Source of the DNA: Paragonimus skrjabini miyazakii
Taxonomy: Eukaryota > Platyhelminthes > Trematoda > Plagiorchiida > Troglotrematidae
Length of the DNA: 64,000 nucleotides
Direction: 5' to 3'
Assembly: GCA_014338405.1 (NCBI GenBank)
Contig: JTDE01000940.1
Coordinates: 62,001 to 126,000 of the forward strand
Part shown: one piece after another, positions 1 to 13,100 of the stretch
Position numbering within the stretch: the stretch's first letter is position 1
Layout of the letters: the number at the start of each line of letters is the position of its first letter
Notes under the pieces: generated by a model
Seen by the model: the letters and a program-made list of their open reading frames with translations, nothing else
Databases searched by the model: none
What the model was told of the DNA's origin: nothing
Position numbers and translations under genes: made by a program

Positions 1-1069
1 AATTACAATCATCAGCAACAGCTTTGTGTTCTTTCCCATGCAGTAAACACCCAACAGTGTCGAGGGTGACTTACGCAACTCGAAAATCCGGATTCTCAAT
101 GTTCTTTGACAGAACGACCTTCATCAGATCTGAGAAATATCCGGTGAAAAGTCATTCAAATGTTCACATAACAAAATCCAAACACAAACACAAAATTGGA
201 ATCAGAACCCGACCCTTTTCAATCTTGTCCTCTGTTGGCTACAGAAGAAGACAGATATTTACTGAAGTGCTATTCTATATGTTGAACAAATTACGTGTTG
301 ACTAAAAAGTATAGAAATCACTTCAAAAGTCCTAATATCTTTGTATCGAAATTTTACGGGTTTTGTGAGCTTGAACTTATTGAAATGCGACTGAGATACC
401 GCAGATAGTAGCAACAATTGCGAATCGCAAGGTAGGAGCTGATAATTAATTATCAAGTGTCGAATGTTGAGGAACAGAAAATTTATGGTTCTGTAGTGTG
501 TGCGTCTGAGTGTACAGATTCAGGAAAACGTGACGATTTTGGTTAGTGAATTTCGCCTTGAAAGCTATACTCACCCGAGGCTAGCGCAACGTTTAACTTG
601 TCTGGTTGTATGTAACATAGTGAAACTGCCTCAACTGTTGATGAATTCAAGGCCGGACCATCTCAGGTTTCCGGAAGAAGGCACGTTTTCATTCAGACGT
701 TTTAAAAATAATTGACATGTTTTTTAGCAGGAGTAATTAACGACGAAAACTATTTAATCCATTAAGTAACGGCGTTATTTTAAAATAACTATATTCCCAA
801 AAATGTAATTACTTACTTCCTGTTGTTATAACAGGTTTACTATATACCATATACAGTTACCTTTCTCAATAACGCTGGTGGCCAATCATTCAGAAGCATC
901 GGGCAACGACCTTCAGAGCTAGGGTATTCCGATTGGTCATTTATAAAACAATGTTTCTTCCGTTAAATAGATACTTTAAATGCTTTTAGCATCATTCGGT
1001 TCAATTTTACATAAAGAATCAACATGTGTAAAATAAAAATAAGCAACTAAATTCGTAGAACTTTATTTA
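1..1069. other. 5' flank of the channel gene
   Basis: AT-rich sequence upstream of the first coding exon. Short open frames here show no family resemblance, and no repeat family was recognised. The frame of the start codon at 1070 is closed upstream by TAA at 1040-1042, so the coding sequence does not extend further 5' without splicing. The 5' untranslated region should lie in the last part of this stretch unless there is an upstream non-coding exon, which cannot be seen from sequence alone. Confidence 0.5.
882..948 (+). promoter_or_regulatory. candidate core promoter (CCAAT / TATA)
   Basis: A CCAAT box lies at 882-886, an inverted one (ATTGG) at 932-936 and TATAAAA at 942-948, about 120 bases before the start codon at 1070. 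Order and spacing would suit a TATA promoter giving a leader of roughly 90 bases. These are short motifs in AT-rich DNA and many metazoan channel genes lack a TATA box, so this is only a candidate. Confidence 0.25.
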
Positions 1070-1145
1070 ATGGCACAACACAAAGGACTCACTGCCCCAC
1101 AAAATAAGTTCCTAGACACCATTGTAGCACAATCAGATGGAATGG
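1070..1145 (+). CDS. Elk: exon 1: start codon and PAS cap
   Basis: This encodes residues 1-25 and the first base of codon 26. The peptide contains GLTAPQNKFLDTI, the signature of the KCNH N-terminal cap, the short amphipathic segment that regulates deactivation gating in this family. The start ATG at 1070 was chosen because it places the cap at the expected distance from the terminus and an in-frame TAA lies ten codons upstream. The donor is ATGG|GTGAGT, a strong site leaving phase 1. The split codon is completed by AC of exon 2 to give Asp. The exon is too short to be found by open-frame length and was recognised by motif. Confidence 0.9.
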
Positions 1146-4100
1146 GTGAGTTCACTTGATTTTTCATCCGCGTATTTACGAACTTACTGTTTTTACGTGA
1201 TGAGACTATTTTGATCGATACACTTGGTGAATATGATTTTTACCTGCAAAATGTACCCATTTAAATCACCTTTGAACAATGGAAGGTTACTCGGAAATAA
1301 TTTGCTATCGTTTTGCCTTAGTTTTGTTGTTTCGTATAATAAGTTTTGAAGAAGCATATCCTCAATGCTGTTAAAAATAAACGAGATGACTTAGAATTGT
1401 TTACTTATAAAGACTGGCTTCTATATAAAATACCATTTTCATATACTTCGTCTAGTTATGAAATAAAACGTTTACATTTTCATTTTTGTAACATACTAGT
1501 AACAGAGAGTCGACGTTCAAGTTAGTGACAATGATTCAAGCGGCATTAAGTAAACTCTATTGTTTAACTAGGGTTCACTTATACTGTGTCCAGTAAAAAA
1601 CCAACGTATAAATGTTTGAGTACTTGGTGTGTGAAATAGTTGCAAATCGCTCAGAGTTGATGGCTTGATAAGTAATGGTACGAGATCAACAGCTGAATGT
1701 CGTTTTTATACGCGCTTACGTTGCGGTCACGTGATTATATTCAGTCGAGGAAATAATTTATTATACGTATGACGGCACAGCTGAGCAACTGTGAAGTCTG
1801 TTCACACCCCGGTAAATTGGATGAAGACAATCAAGAGTCACCAGCATTTTTACACCATCTGGCTATGGGGGTGTGGAAAGAAAATTTTAATATCCCATAA
1901 TTTATTCTTCCACAACAACACTCCACGTTGAATGGTTACTTTCACTTTTGGATTCATTAAACAAAGGCTCGAATCGATGAGTTTGTTCGTTACAAGCCAA
2001 AACCCTTATCTCCGCCTGGCTATCATTTCCGTGGGCTTTAACCGAAACAGAGACGAGTAGTGATGGTTCTATGTTCCCTTTAAAATGCGCTAGTCTAAAT
2101 GGACACAGCCAATTTCAGTCAGCCGGTGTAATACTTAAGAATATTACAATAAATCAACTAAGTTTCGTTGACTGTCAAGCCAGTGAATTTGCTGTTAATG
2201 GCGATCAGCTCCCCACCTGCTCAACTAGTAGGCAGATTAGTTGAAAAGTTGGGTTGAAAACAGTGGTAAGAGATTTTAGAGCCGACATGTGAGAAGTTTT
2301 GTTTTCACTGTTTAAGGTAAACTGTTGTTTACTCACTGTGTACGTCCAGACAATATGAAAGCGGACATTTAGACTTCCAAGGTCAGTTTTACGTTCCGAT
2401 CAATTTTATTCACAATTTGGAGCGATATGTAAGTACTAATGCATGTCACTAAAACATTAATAAACCAAAACGGAAAATTCAACAGTCTAATTGCAAGACT
2501 TATACAACACTGTAAACGTCACACATGTGAACAGAAAAAAACAATCGTAAAAATGTACACTTTCATCCGGAAAGGCAATTATAACGACTGGTTGCAGACT
2601 AATCCATTGCCCCAGGTTGAGACGCCTAGTTTACATAGGTGTTTCGTACTTTCCTTATGATGTTGTAACAGTTGTATTCACTTCTCCCTTGTCCCAGCAA
2701 CAACATTTCCGGGATTGTAAACAACCGTAGTATCACAGGGTAACAACTATATTCTGAGTCATTTATTCAACCGTAAATAAGGTAAGGGAGTGGTTGAGTT
2801 GGTTATGTGTATATCTGCTTTAACAACCTACCAGTGGCGGTGACCTACTGGAATTTGCTCCTAAAAGCTATTCAGATGTAAGGAACAATCGATCAACGGG
2901 TTTAACCGCACAGACAGTAGCATATTATCCAAACGTTGGAGCAGTAGGCGGAAGTTGAAACGATCATTATTTCTGAAGCGTTGATTTAAAAACAGATAAA
3001 CTAATTATCATGGATCTCAGACCAGTGAACTGTTTTATTTGTATTTTCACTTAGTGTTCAGTTACAGAACTTCTATAACATCCTGATTACTTTCAGCTTG
3101 TTTGGGTTGCTCACGCACAACCTTCTTGTCTGTCCACTGTGTCGTTGGAATTCACCTTGTGTATCGCCTCAACCTCCAACTTTTGTTCAGAATTGATTCA
3201 CCTAGATTAAACTTGACAAATGATCAACAACTAAAGCACGCACATGGACAAATTTTTCATTTGCTCAAATCTTTGTCAATTACTTTATCGCGGTAGAATC
3301 TGATAGATATCCTACGGATATTGAGATTCATCATTGTATACGGACGTGGCTAGTGAGTCGTGCAATGAACGAATGTTGTTGCTATCTTGCCCATAATAAT
3401 ACACATTAAGTCTAATCAGAGAAAACAATGATTTGATTTGAAAGTAGGTGTAGAAACTCTTGGGTCAGCAAATGAAAGATGTCACAGACATTATACGATG
3501 CAACGTTATAGGGCTGCAATTTGTGTATGATCTACTGTCTGGTCGGCTACAGAAGTTACCTTGGTATTTCCGGGTATTATCACCAAAGGCTTTATCTACA
3601 AGAACCAGTTTCATTTCAGTATGACCAGTTCGTGTGAACTGACTTCATTCAGTCGAACCAATAATGGTAGTTTACATCTAAACGAAAATATTAATAACTT
3701 CTTGACAAATTCACGTTCACTGAGTACCATATTCGAGTGTGTTGTCCAAACAGGTGGAAAAGTAGCAGGTAAGGTGGAAATCGTGCGAAAATCACGTAAC
3801 TGAAGACTAGATAACATTCATCAAGTGTGACTCATATGTTCCGTGCTAATAAGCAGGTGCAAACACTTGAAAATGCAGATGGTGGAGGACGTTAGCTGTG
3901 CACCATTTTTCTCAGGTATAAACCAGTTAACTGGTGTCCAGTGGAACCGAACACAAATTTCTTAATGAGCGTGAATTTATGCCTAATGACGCCTGTATTA
4001 AGCTAGACATTGAGAGGAAAACTTTGTCAGAAGGCTTTTGATGTTTAAGTAATATTTTATATTCACACTGGAAAGTTCATTTGTGTTATTCACGTTGTTT

Positions 4101-7100
4101 CAACCAATGTACTAGTTGCAGCTAGGCAACAAAAACAGAAATGGTTCGGTTCACGGTTACGAAAAAATAAAGTCAAACACTCTCCAGGCTGGCGCTGTCT
4201 GATATTTGACAACTCCGTTTTCACGAACTAAGCGGTTACTTACAATACAGTTTAACTTTTGAAGTATTCACCCGGATAAACTAAATAGTTGACTGCAGAA
4301 TGGATCACTTTTGAAAGAAAGGCAAATTATCATGCTCTTCAGTGAACCTTATACCTGTCACAGTCCTAGACCACCTTAAGTAAAACATGTGCACTAAATT
4401 TAAGCTTCTTGGAAACGAGCATTTAAGTAAATGAGATTATATTTTTTAATTCAACTGTTTATTCTTTCCATATGGAACAAGGAACGTAAGGTTCGTGCCA
4501 GGCCATAACATGACTATCTCTGTTTGCCCGGGCATACTTAATAGACCTGGTACCTGTGTTGTGTACTGACGAAGAGAACAATATATCCCAAACAATTAAG
4601 TGGTTGCCTTAAAATTTGTAGTTTTGCGCCAACTAGTCATTTGAAAATGAGAAGAAAACCTTATACTTGAATTAGTCGTAACGTTTTGATCGTGCGACAT
4701 TCAATCCTCAGTTCTTTTTCACTTCTTTCCATTTATCCTAATCAAATCTTTTCATATAAACTCTGATCAAATTAAATCAACGTTTGGTTCATTGGCTAAA
4801 TAGATACAAATGGAAGCATCTCGCTCGCGAGCAACATATATACAGTGATTGAAGATATTCGTTCAATAAATTTTAACTCCTATCACAAACATTTCCTTCA
4901 TACAAGTAATCTCTATTCTAATGAATACACCAGACACGGATCTTGCTTTTGACAGATATGGTTAGTCGTGTGTAAACTTTCAGACCAGCTGTTCGAAGTA
5001 CGTCCCACGTTCCCCAGAAGCTACCACATCATTGGTGTTGTTATTCAAAATTTCTGTGTGCGTATTCTGCGAGTATTGATCGATTATCTAAAAAGGATAC
5101 ATAAGAAATGATTCGTATGCTCATAACAAGCCTATCAGGCTTATACTCTCTTTAACAACGATTTACTTAGTTAAATGTGCGCTTCAGGAGATTCTGAGTG
5201 TGGTTTTACTTGAATTCCTTAATTATGATTGGTTTCCAATTACGTTCAGGTTACAGAACACACGTACATGTTATGACAAAATGTTGTGGAAGGTAAAGTA
5301 ATTTTAATAGTTGTTTTAAATTATAATTTGGTCGCTTGATTACTCTCATGACCATCTTGGATTCACAGGGATTTCATTTGTAAGTAATAAACGGATCGGT
5401 TACATCAATTCTACTTCTTCGTCACGTGTATACCGTTCAAATTTCCGAGCAAAACAGAGTCTGCTACATTACACATAAATAACCCTTCTAAAACAGTCTG
5501 CAATCCGAATAGGGCAAAACCAAAAATAGAAGGAGAACTGTACCTAGGTGGATACCCGAAGCGGTAACTTGTGGGGAGTGAGCCAAAGTGTTTCAGCATA
5601 CGAAACTGAAGTAATTCAATGGATAATAAGTTGAAAATATTATGAAGCTTAACCATCATCTTTAAAAAGGAAGTAAATACTCCGTGTTTGAAGCAAACGT
5701 TTTTGTAATCAGACAAACAGAAACGGCCAGTCTTGCATCCCTCAGCTAGTGATGACAAAAATTTTTTGGGAGGAGAAGCGAATGAATAAATGGTGACTTG
5801 AGAGCTTTGAAAAGTAAACTGACGCGAATCAGTGTGATTCAAATGCAATTCTAGGTTTCAAAGAAAATTTCTACGAAAGAGCCCAACACCATCACCCGGA
5901 ATTAGGCTACAACTTTCTGCGTTAATGCTGTGTTGCCAGTAATCCTACAGCAGTCAGCACGTTTGCGCTGCTTGAAGTAGTGTCTAGGTATATCTGCATA
6001 AGCCTCAATCAATACTATTATGGAGAATAATCCATGGCTGTTTGCGTGGCACTCCCATTTTGTCGGATTGTAAAAAGATTACTTCTTTATATAGGTTTGT
6101 ACGTCCAGCAAACAGAAAATGTCAGCTGAAGACAGAACGTCATGCAGAGAACGAGATTCCTCTTATCCGACCACGTAAACTAATATTCGTGTTACAACTC
6201 TACAAACACTTTTGTTTAGGGCAGCTGACAGCTGTAATTAGGCTTAAAAATGGTTTTCTAAGGAAATAGTGTAAGGCAGTATACTCCTGAATACTCGTAA
6301 TTGTTCTGACTTGCGTAATTTTTTATGGCAAATGCACGCCGTTTCATTATGAAAATTATCTTGGGATAAAGCAAATAAAATCCAGTAACGTGTTAAATTA
6401 CTTCTCGGATAGAAAGGGCCTTTCATATGAAAGCAAGACCAGTCAGTCAAGTGGCCACAAACTACAAGAATACGGTGGACCAAAGAACAAATAACTGTTT
6501 TACGTGTACGTGGCGTATCAAAGACTTCTCGAATTGTGATACTGTTTCGACGTGTTAGTAAAACTGCAAGTTTTACACCAATGGTGAGTTTCACCACAAC
6601 TAGTTAAAAAAGGCTTCTCGACAGCACGGACTGTTTAATATTCAGATGGGGATGCATCAAAAAACTCTAGGATCCCATTATATAAGCCGTGCGACTTTCA
6701 TGGAAATTCTGTCGATCGCAACGATGAGCGGGCATCTGAATATACTGACAAAGCTACGCTTACAGCAAGTGTACTCAAGTTCACTGTAGTAAAATTACTC
6801 ATTGATTTGTGTATTTTTCCTACATTGGATAACGTGAAATAATTCGATCAGCTTACCGAGCAACAAGTAAAACACAAATACCAAATATCGTTTTATCCTA
6901 CTTCAAATGTACGAATACCCATTCACCATGATGCGTTTCCGTCGTCACACTATGCTACAGGAACATTATGATTATCCTACCTTTCTGTCAATATGTATCG
7001 GAAATCTCTAGGTAACAAAGTTTGCTTTTATATCTGCCGGTCAGTTGTTCTGCATTCACTTATTATCGACGATCCGAAAGCTCTCAAATATTTTGTGTAA

Positions 7101-10100
7101 AAGAAATAACGGCGGTTTATCGAAAAACCGTTTGAGTACTTTTGAAAGTAATTATAAACACCGTAGGTTAACAGAACCATGTACATACAAGTTTCCAGAA
7201 TAACTTGCCGTAGTTTGAAAATACGCACATTTTACGAAAAAATCAATAGTGTAGCCAAATTTATAGACACGCTAAAATTATACATGTTGTGTGACATATC
7301 ACCGAGCAGTTTTATTTTCTCAAAAAGTAGCAGAAACTTCTGCTTTATTTGGACTGCCACACGTCTCTTATTCCCTCAAATGTGGTCAATTTCATGGTCA
7401 TTATTTTGCAGTTGACCTTTAGCCGCATGTATGAAAGTAACGTCACATTAGTGTCAATATTATATGAAACACTTGGTTTTAATTTTACCGACACTAGATT
7501 ACATGAAAAAACTTTTGTCAGCGTTGGTTTTGGTGACATTATTTCTCTATTATATCATGTAAATAATTGTCTCAATATCGCAAAACCAAATGCCATCGGT
7601 TTGTCGCAAACGTCTCAAATATACTTCTATATATTTTGTCGGACGGTAAAAATCCAACAAGGAATTCCAGTTTATGTCAGATACAAATTAAATACTGCGG
7701 TGTCAAACGAACGAAGATGTAAACAAGTAAAGTCTTAATGGTACTGTGATGGAGAATCAGTGTAAATCGTTCGTCAGATATGCATCATCAGGTCAACATT
7801 CTTTGCGAATTAATCTGGTAAATAACACAAGTATTGCTGGTCTTTCGGTGTTTTATTTTCGTTCTAAGGTAGCCTTCATGTCTTCAGTCAAACCTCGACA
7901 CTTAGATGAAATCTTTACTTTAAGGAATTATTTGACTAGGTAAACCATTGTATTACACCCTAATCACTTCAATACTTTAACGCCCAAGTTATTAGTTGTA
8001 TTTCTTTGTTGAAATGATTAGTTATTAAAACAATGCCCATTAAAATTGACAGATGTTCATAAGTCAAGCTTATTGGATAGCTTTTGTTCGTTAGTTTTAC
8101 TGCAGAGTTTTATCATTATTCTCATCTGCGATACAGAGACTATACTGAACTTGGAAAATAATAACAGAATTATGTCTCAATTTTTTGACGCTGACCTAGA
8201 TAAAAAGATAACTCCAACAAAATAATCAATGCAAACATTTTTATCACAAAAACGTGATTTTTTTCTATAACTATCCTAATATTATAATGACACCTCGAAA
8301 AAAGAAGGCCAACAATCATTCCGAATGGCTATAGGGCTAGGTCTACTGTTTTCACCTCAAAATGTGTTAAATCTGCTTATCCCTTTGAATGGCGGGGTCA
8401 TCACATATTATCGTTTATGGTTTGCTGTTCCATGCTTTGGCACACGTAACTGAGTAACGTGTTGCACAGGCAAGCTAGGTAGAGCCAAAGGACTTACAAT
8501 TAACTGGCAACGCTGTCCGCTGATCACATAGAATGATGGGACACATGATTACATTCATCGGACACACAAATTACTTACCTTGAAGCTGGGACTCCCAGTC
8601 ACCCTCTAAGCGTTTGCTGTCGCAGTCGTTCATTCTGTGACAATTTGAGCGAATGAACCAAGTACGACTGAATGGCTCAGGTCAAAAGAAAGAAATACGA
8701 AGTAAAACATCGAGTTCAATAAAGCGGTTAGGTGTTCCCAAATGATGTCTTATTTAGTAACTAGGATACCAGCTGACAAAGAAGGCAAGTGCAAGAGTTA
8801 GTTAAATGCTGAAATTAATGCAGATCTACAAGTTTTACTGTATTTCCAAGGTCACGTAGAAGAAATCTAGTCAGCTGATTACAGAACGAGGTATGGTGAT
8901 TAATTGTTGAGATATTCCAGCTATACGGTATAAAACGTGGTTCAAAGTAATGGACAAAAGCGGCCTGGATAAACCTACCCCATAAGAGTATCACAAATGT
9001 ATAGATGACTTCCAGGAAAGACTTCAACATGAAGTTCATCCTTAAGAGTTTCATGAAAGCCCACATGAACAAACTTAGACAACGTCCATTGACGACTGGG
9101 TTGTCAGACTTAGAACTGCGATTATAAACACCTTTCCCTAAATGTGCCGCCATTTGATTTGATCACCTCGTTAGTTGAGCATTACCATGTTCATTGAACA
9201 GAAATTGGAGTTTGTTGCTTGGGCCTCTTAAGTCAACGCCTTAGAAGCGCATACTATGGGGATTTCCATGTGTCAAGAATGACAATTTACGTATACTGAT
9301 TTCTGGTTGTATTTTCATGGAAGCTAATCTGCCTTGACTTATGATTTCAACATTTTCCATACATTGAAGCTAATGAAGTAAATGTAGAATCAGGTGTGAC
9401 AGAATAGTGCGCTCAACCGTATGCAAAACCTTATGTCAAGCAACATTTATCTATCGATTATCACTACACTTGAGCCAAGACGAGAACAAAGTCACATAAG
9501 CACGCATCATTTATACTGAACGGGAACCAAAAAGTGACATATTTCGGCATGCGACCGTGAAACATTCATATTCTCACACGTTATCTCCGGCAGACCCCCA
9601 TTTATTCTTTCTGATAAATATGCCATGTGTAAAAATAACTACCTGTTGGACAACTGAATAAAGCATTCTCTTCGTGTACAATAAACAACACTTAGAAAAT
9701 AATCAACATGAACACTTGATCATTAAATGGGATGTTTTATGAGCTGTCTGGAATCAGCCCACTCGGAATTTACTTTGACAAGAATTACATATATTCGATC
9801 TTGGAATAGTACACGTTTGTGGTTTGGTATCATACAATTAATTTTGGAAAATATGACGTCCCTCATGGAAAACACCGAATAGCTCGCTCATTAGAAAAGT
9901 ATACGCTTCAATCATTGAAACATTCAACAAAACGTTTCGCCGTGCGTTCAATGAGATTACGGTTGTTGAACGTACCTCAGCTGATATTTTTAAGTGCGCA
10001 TAAAACCAGATCAGACGAACCCACACGCTCAGTCATGTCCTATGCAGTACCCGGATATGAAAGACACATGCACTCAGCTAGCTTATCATCACGTTCTTCC

Positions 10101-13100
10101 GTTAACCCAACTTCAGAACACTTAGTCTACTATTAGATACCTGTTTTTGGAATAATGGAAGTTTATTTTTTAACTTTTGAGGAAAATGGTGATAAGTTAA
10201 TGAGGCTCGCTATAATTATTTATAGACACTATTTCGATAACTTATTTGTTACTGTTCAGTCTACATTATAAATACATACATTAAATATTACCTTTTCCCG
10301 TAACCATGACTACAACACACGTTTGACATGTTATTACTAAAAGGTATATCATTATTCTGACGAACATTTATTAGACTTAGGGGAATACGACGTATGAGAA
10401 CACAACTTAAAACATAAAGCATATCCACCAGACTTGGGCGGATTACAATTTAGTTGATAGATGTGACATACATGAACAGTAAAAAATAAGACTACGTTTG
10501 CTTCCGCACATGTGGTGCCACTGAGATGAATGTATGTAGCACACTGAGAAGAATTTACCCAAATGAACTTTAGATCGTACACTGAGACAACTACTTCCAG
10601 CTACTTCATTTCACGTAGACATCAACATTTCACCCGGCGTAAATAAATGAACTGTGATAGCTCGCCGTGAAATAAATGGTAACTTAACGATTAGGCCAAA
10701 ACTCATCGATTTCTATCAGTTGACCACGCACTCAACCACAGCTGAAATGTATTTGGATCAACTGTCCTTGGGTGCCAGCTATCGTTATGCAATTATTATA
10801 GATTGAACTATCCAATCAAATTGGGATCAAACTTGACAGCATGTACGTGCTAACCAACACGTTTCATGAATTTTAGAATGAATTATTGCACAAAACTTTG
10901 AATTGGGTTTCTCGTGTTGTATCAAACAAGAATGTACATGGTGGCCAGCGGTTAGCTGAACATATGCATCCACAGATGAGAAAACAAGATGACAGCAAAT
11001 CAGTCAACATTAAGACAGTAATCGCATCAGTGATTTACATCTATTCTGTGCGAGTTCATTTTGATACTAGTTACGTCAACTTAGTTTAGTGTTCTAGGTG
11101 GTTGTGCAAAAAAGAGTGAACACATGGAGAGAACTTGGTATGCGGATTTTGGCGAAGCTTATCCCTGAAAATGAAGCGATAGAAGTATCTTGAATATTAA
11201 AGGTTACTTCAGCGTACTGATCGCAGTTCAATTCGTACTACTGCTATGGTTGATTACTCCAACCACTCAATAAGGTGACCAAGAAGACAGTTTTAGAACC
11301 GTGCGACATGGAGTCTTGCTAGCCTTGAGAATAGAAACACATTGAATAAACTTCCTATTGAACAATCAAGCCTGGAGCAAAACGGGACCCTTATGTGCCC
11401 TTGAGAAGCGTCGATGTCAGTTAGGAACCAGTGTGATACGTTTATTTGACTTGACTTCAGACTATATCCAAATAGCTGATCTCCAATCATCTAGGTAGGA
11501 TTTTCTCAAAATTGTAACCATATTGTTTTTGCGTAAAGGTGAAGCAACCATTTTATAAGCCGCCATAGCGATTTGCATATTATCAGCTGATTTTGTTTAC
11601 CATCCTGTGCGATCTGAAGGTATATACAGAATAGATTTTTAGCGTGAAAGTCACTAGTTATTTCAAAAACATGTTCGAGATGCGTTGGTAAGTTTTCTGT
11701 AAAATCAATCCTAATCCCTTACGTACCCTTACAGCTTTAGACGCACTAACTGTTGAACAAATTAAATTCGTTTAGTTATTTATTTAATAGTTTTTGGACA
11801 CATTATGCGCTTATAGTAAATATCGTTTATCGTATTACATAATCTCATTTGTTTTTTGGATGAGAATACGACGATAAAATATGCATAGATGTATCACGCG
11901 ATCATGAATATATTGATAACATTTACAAAAATATGTGGTCAGCCCTTCTGCTTCCTGCTCACCAATTGTTTTGTAACGTTGTGGAAAAATATTACAGGAA
12001 ATTGACAAATATGAATTTTAACTCAAATCGACCCAAGAAGTGATTTATGTTTCACAATAGCTCTACAAATGATATAACAAAAATATCATTTAGAGGAAAG
12101 TCGTGAGTTGAACAATTAATCTGCTTTGCTGGCGCTTACAGTTAAAAAATTGTTAACGCGCATTATTTATAAGAATAGTACAGCAAAACTATTGATACAA
12201 ACTGTCGGTGTGAACTAAAATTTTCAATCTCACGTTTGTCAATTCTAACGGATTTTAGACCCGCTCGTGACACATTTCAGTCCATAATCATTAGCATTTA
12301 GTCGTTTTTGCTTTGCTTAGTGAGTAATGACAAGACAATAGGTTTATATAAGGCAAAATCACGCTCGCTCTGTGTATTTTTTATGGTGGATTATTTCCCT
12401 AAAGAGCACTAGGTGTGCCTTAGGTATTCAGGCCTTCTTAAACTAAGCAAACACAGGCTTTCTGATATGCGAGTTAGTTGCACCAGACTGTCTGGAGTTG
12501 CAAGCTGGTGGCTCCAGTGTGCCAGATGTTAACAACACCCAAAACGGTCAGACTGCACATCCCCAAGTATTATCTGAAAGTTTTCAGCTGTGAGATATTC
12601 ATAAACAAAAACAAGCCCAAGGGTGAAAACTTATCATGAATTATTTGTGTTTTTGGCCTTTGCTTATTTTTTTTGGATAACACAATTTCTGAATTAACTA
12701 GACAGCAATTTTCTAGCAAACTGACAATGTTCTAATTTACCACTAATTTTGAAAACAAGTTTGTTCCGATGTTCACCACTAGAGTAATCGAATGCAGACT
12801 GAATGTACATTTTAATCATTCGTAATTCTTTCGGATAGTGAGTGAACAGCTGAGTATTGATTCAGTTGAGTTTTATCAAGGTGAATTTTGAATAGAATAT
12901 GCTTCTTCCGGAAAACATCTATGGTAAGTATCATCGTTTTGTCCTCTTTTGGATGAAATAAGTTATGAAAACCAGAATAGACGGAATCAAGGGAAAGCTG
13001 AACATTTTTGAAAATCAAACAAACGTGACAGATGTTTGCTCACACTAGTGTAGGCCTGATCCAGGTGTCATCAGACATTCTAGTTCCGGGTAGATGAATT

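Noticed and set aside
5411..5848. 145-codon minus-strand open frame in intron 1
   Set aside because: It is the longest frame outside the channel exons that owes nothing to the assembly gap, but it resembles no known family, has no supporting neighbours, and its length is possible by chance in 64 kb of AT-rich DNA.
7349..7738. 129-codon plus-strand open frame
   Set aside because: Low-complexity composition typical of random translation, overlapped by frames on the other strand, and no motif or phase relation to the channel exons.
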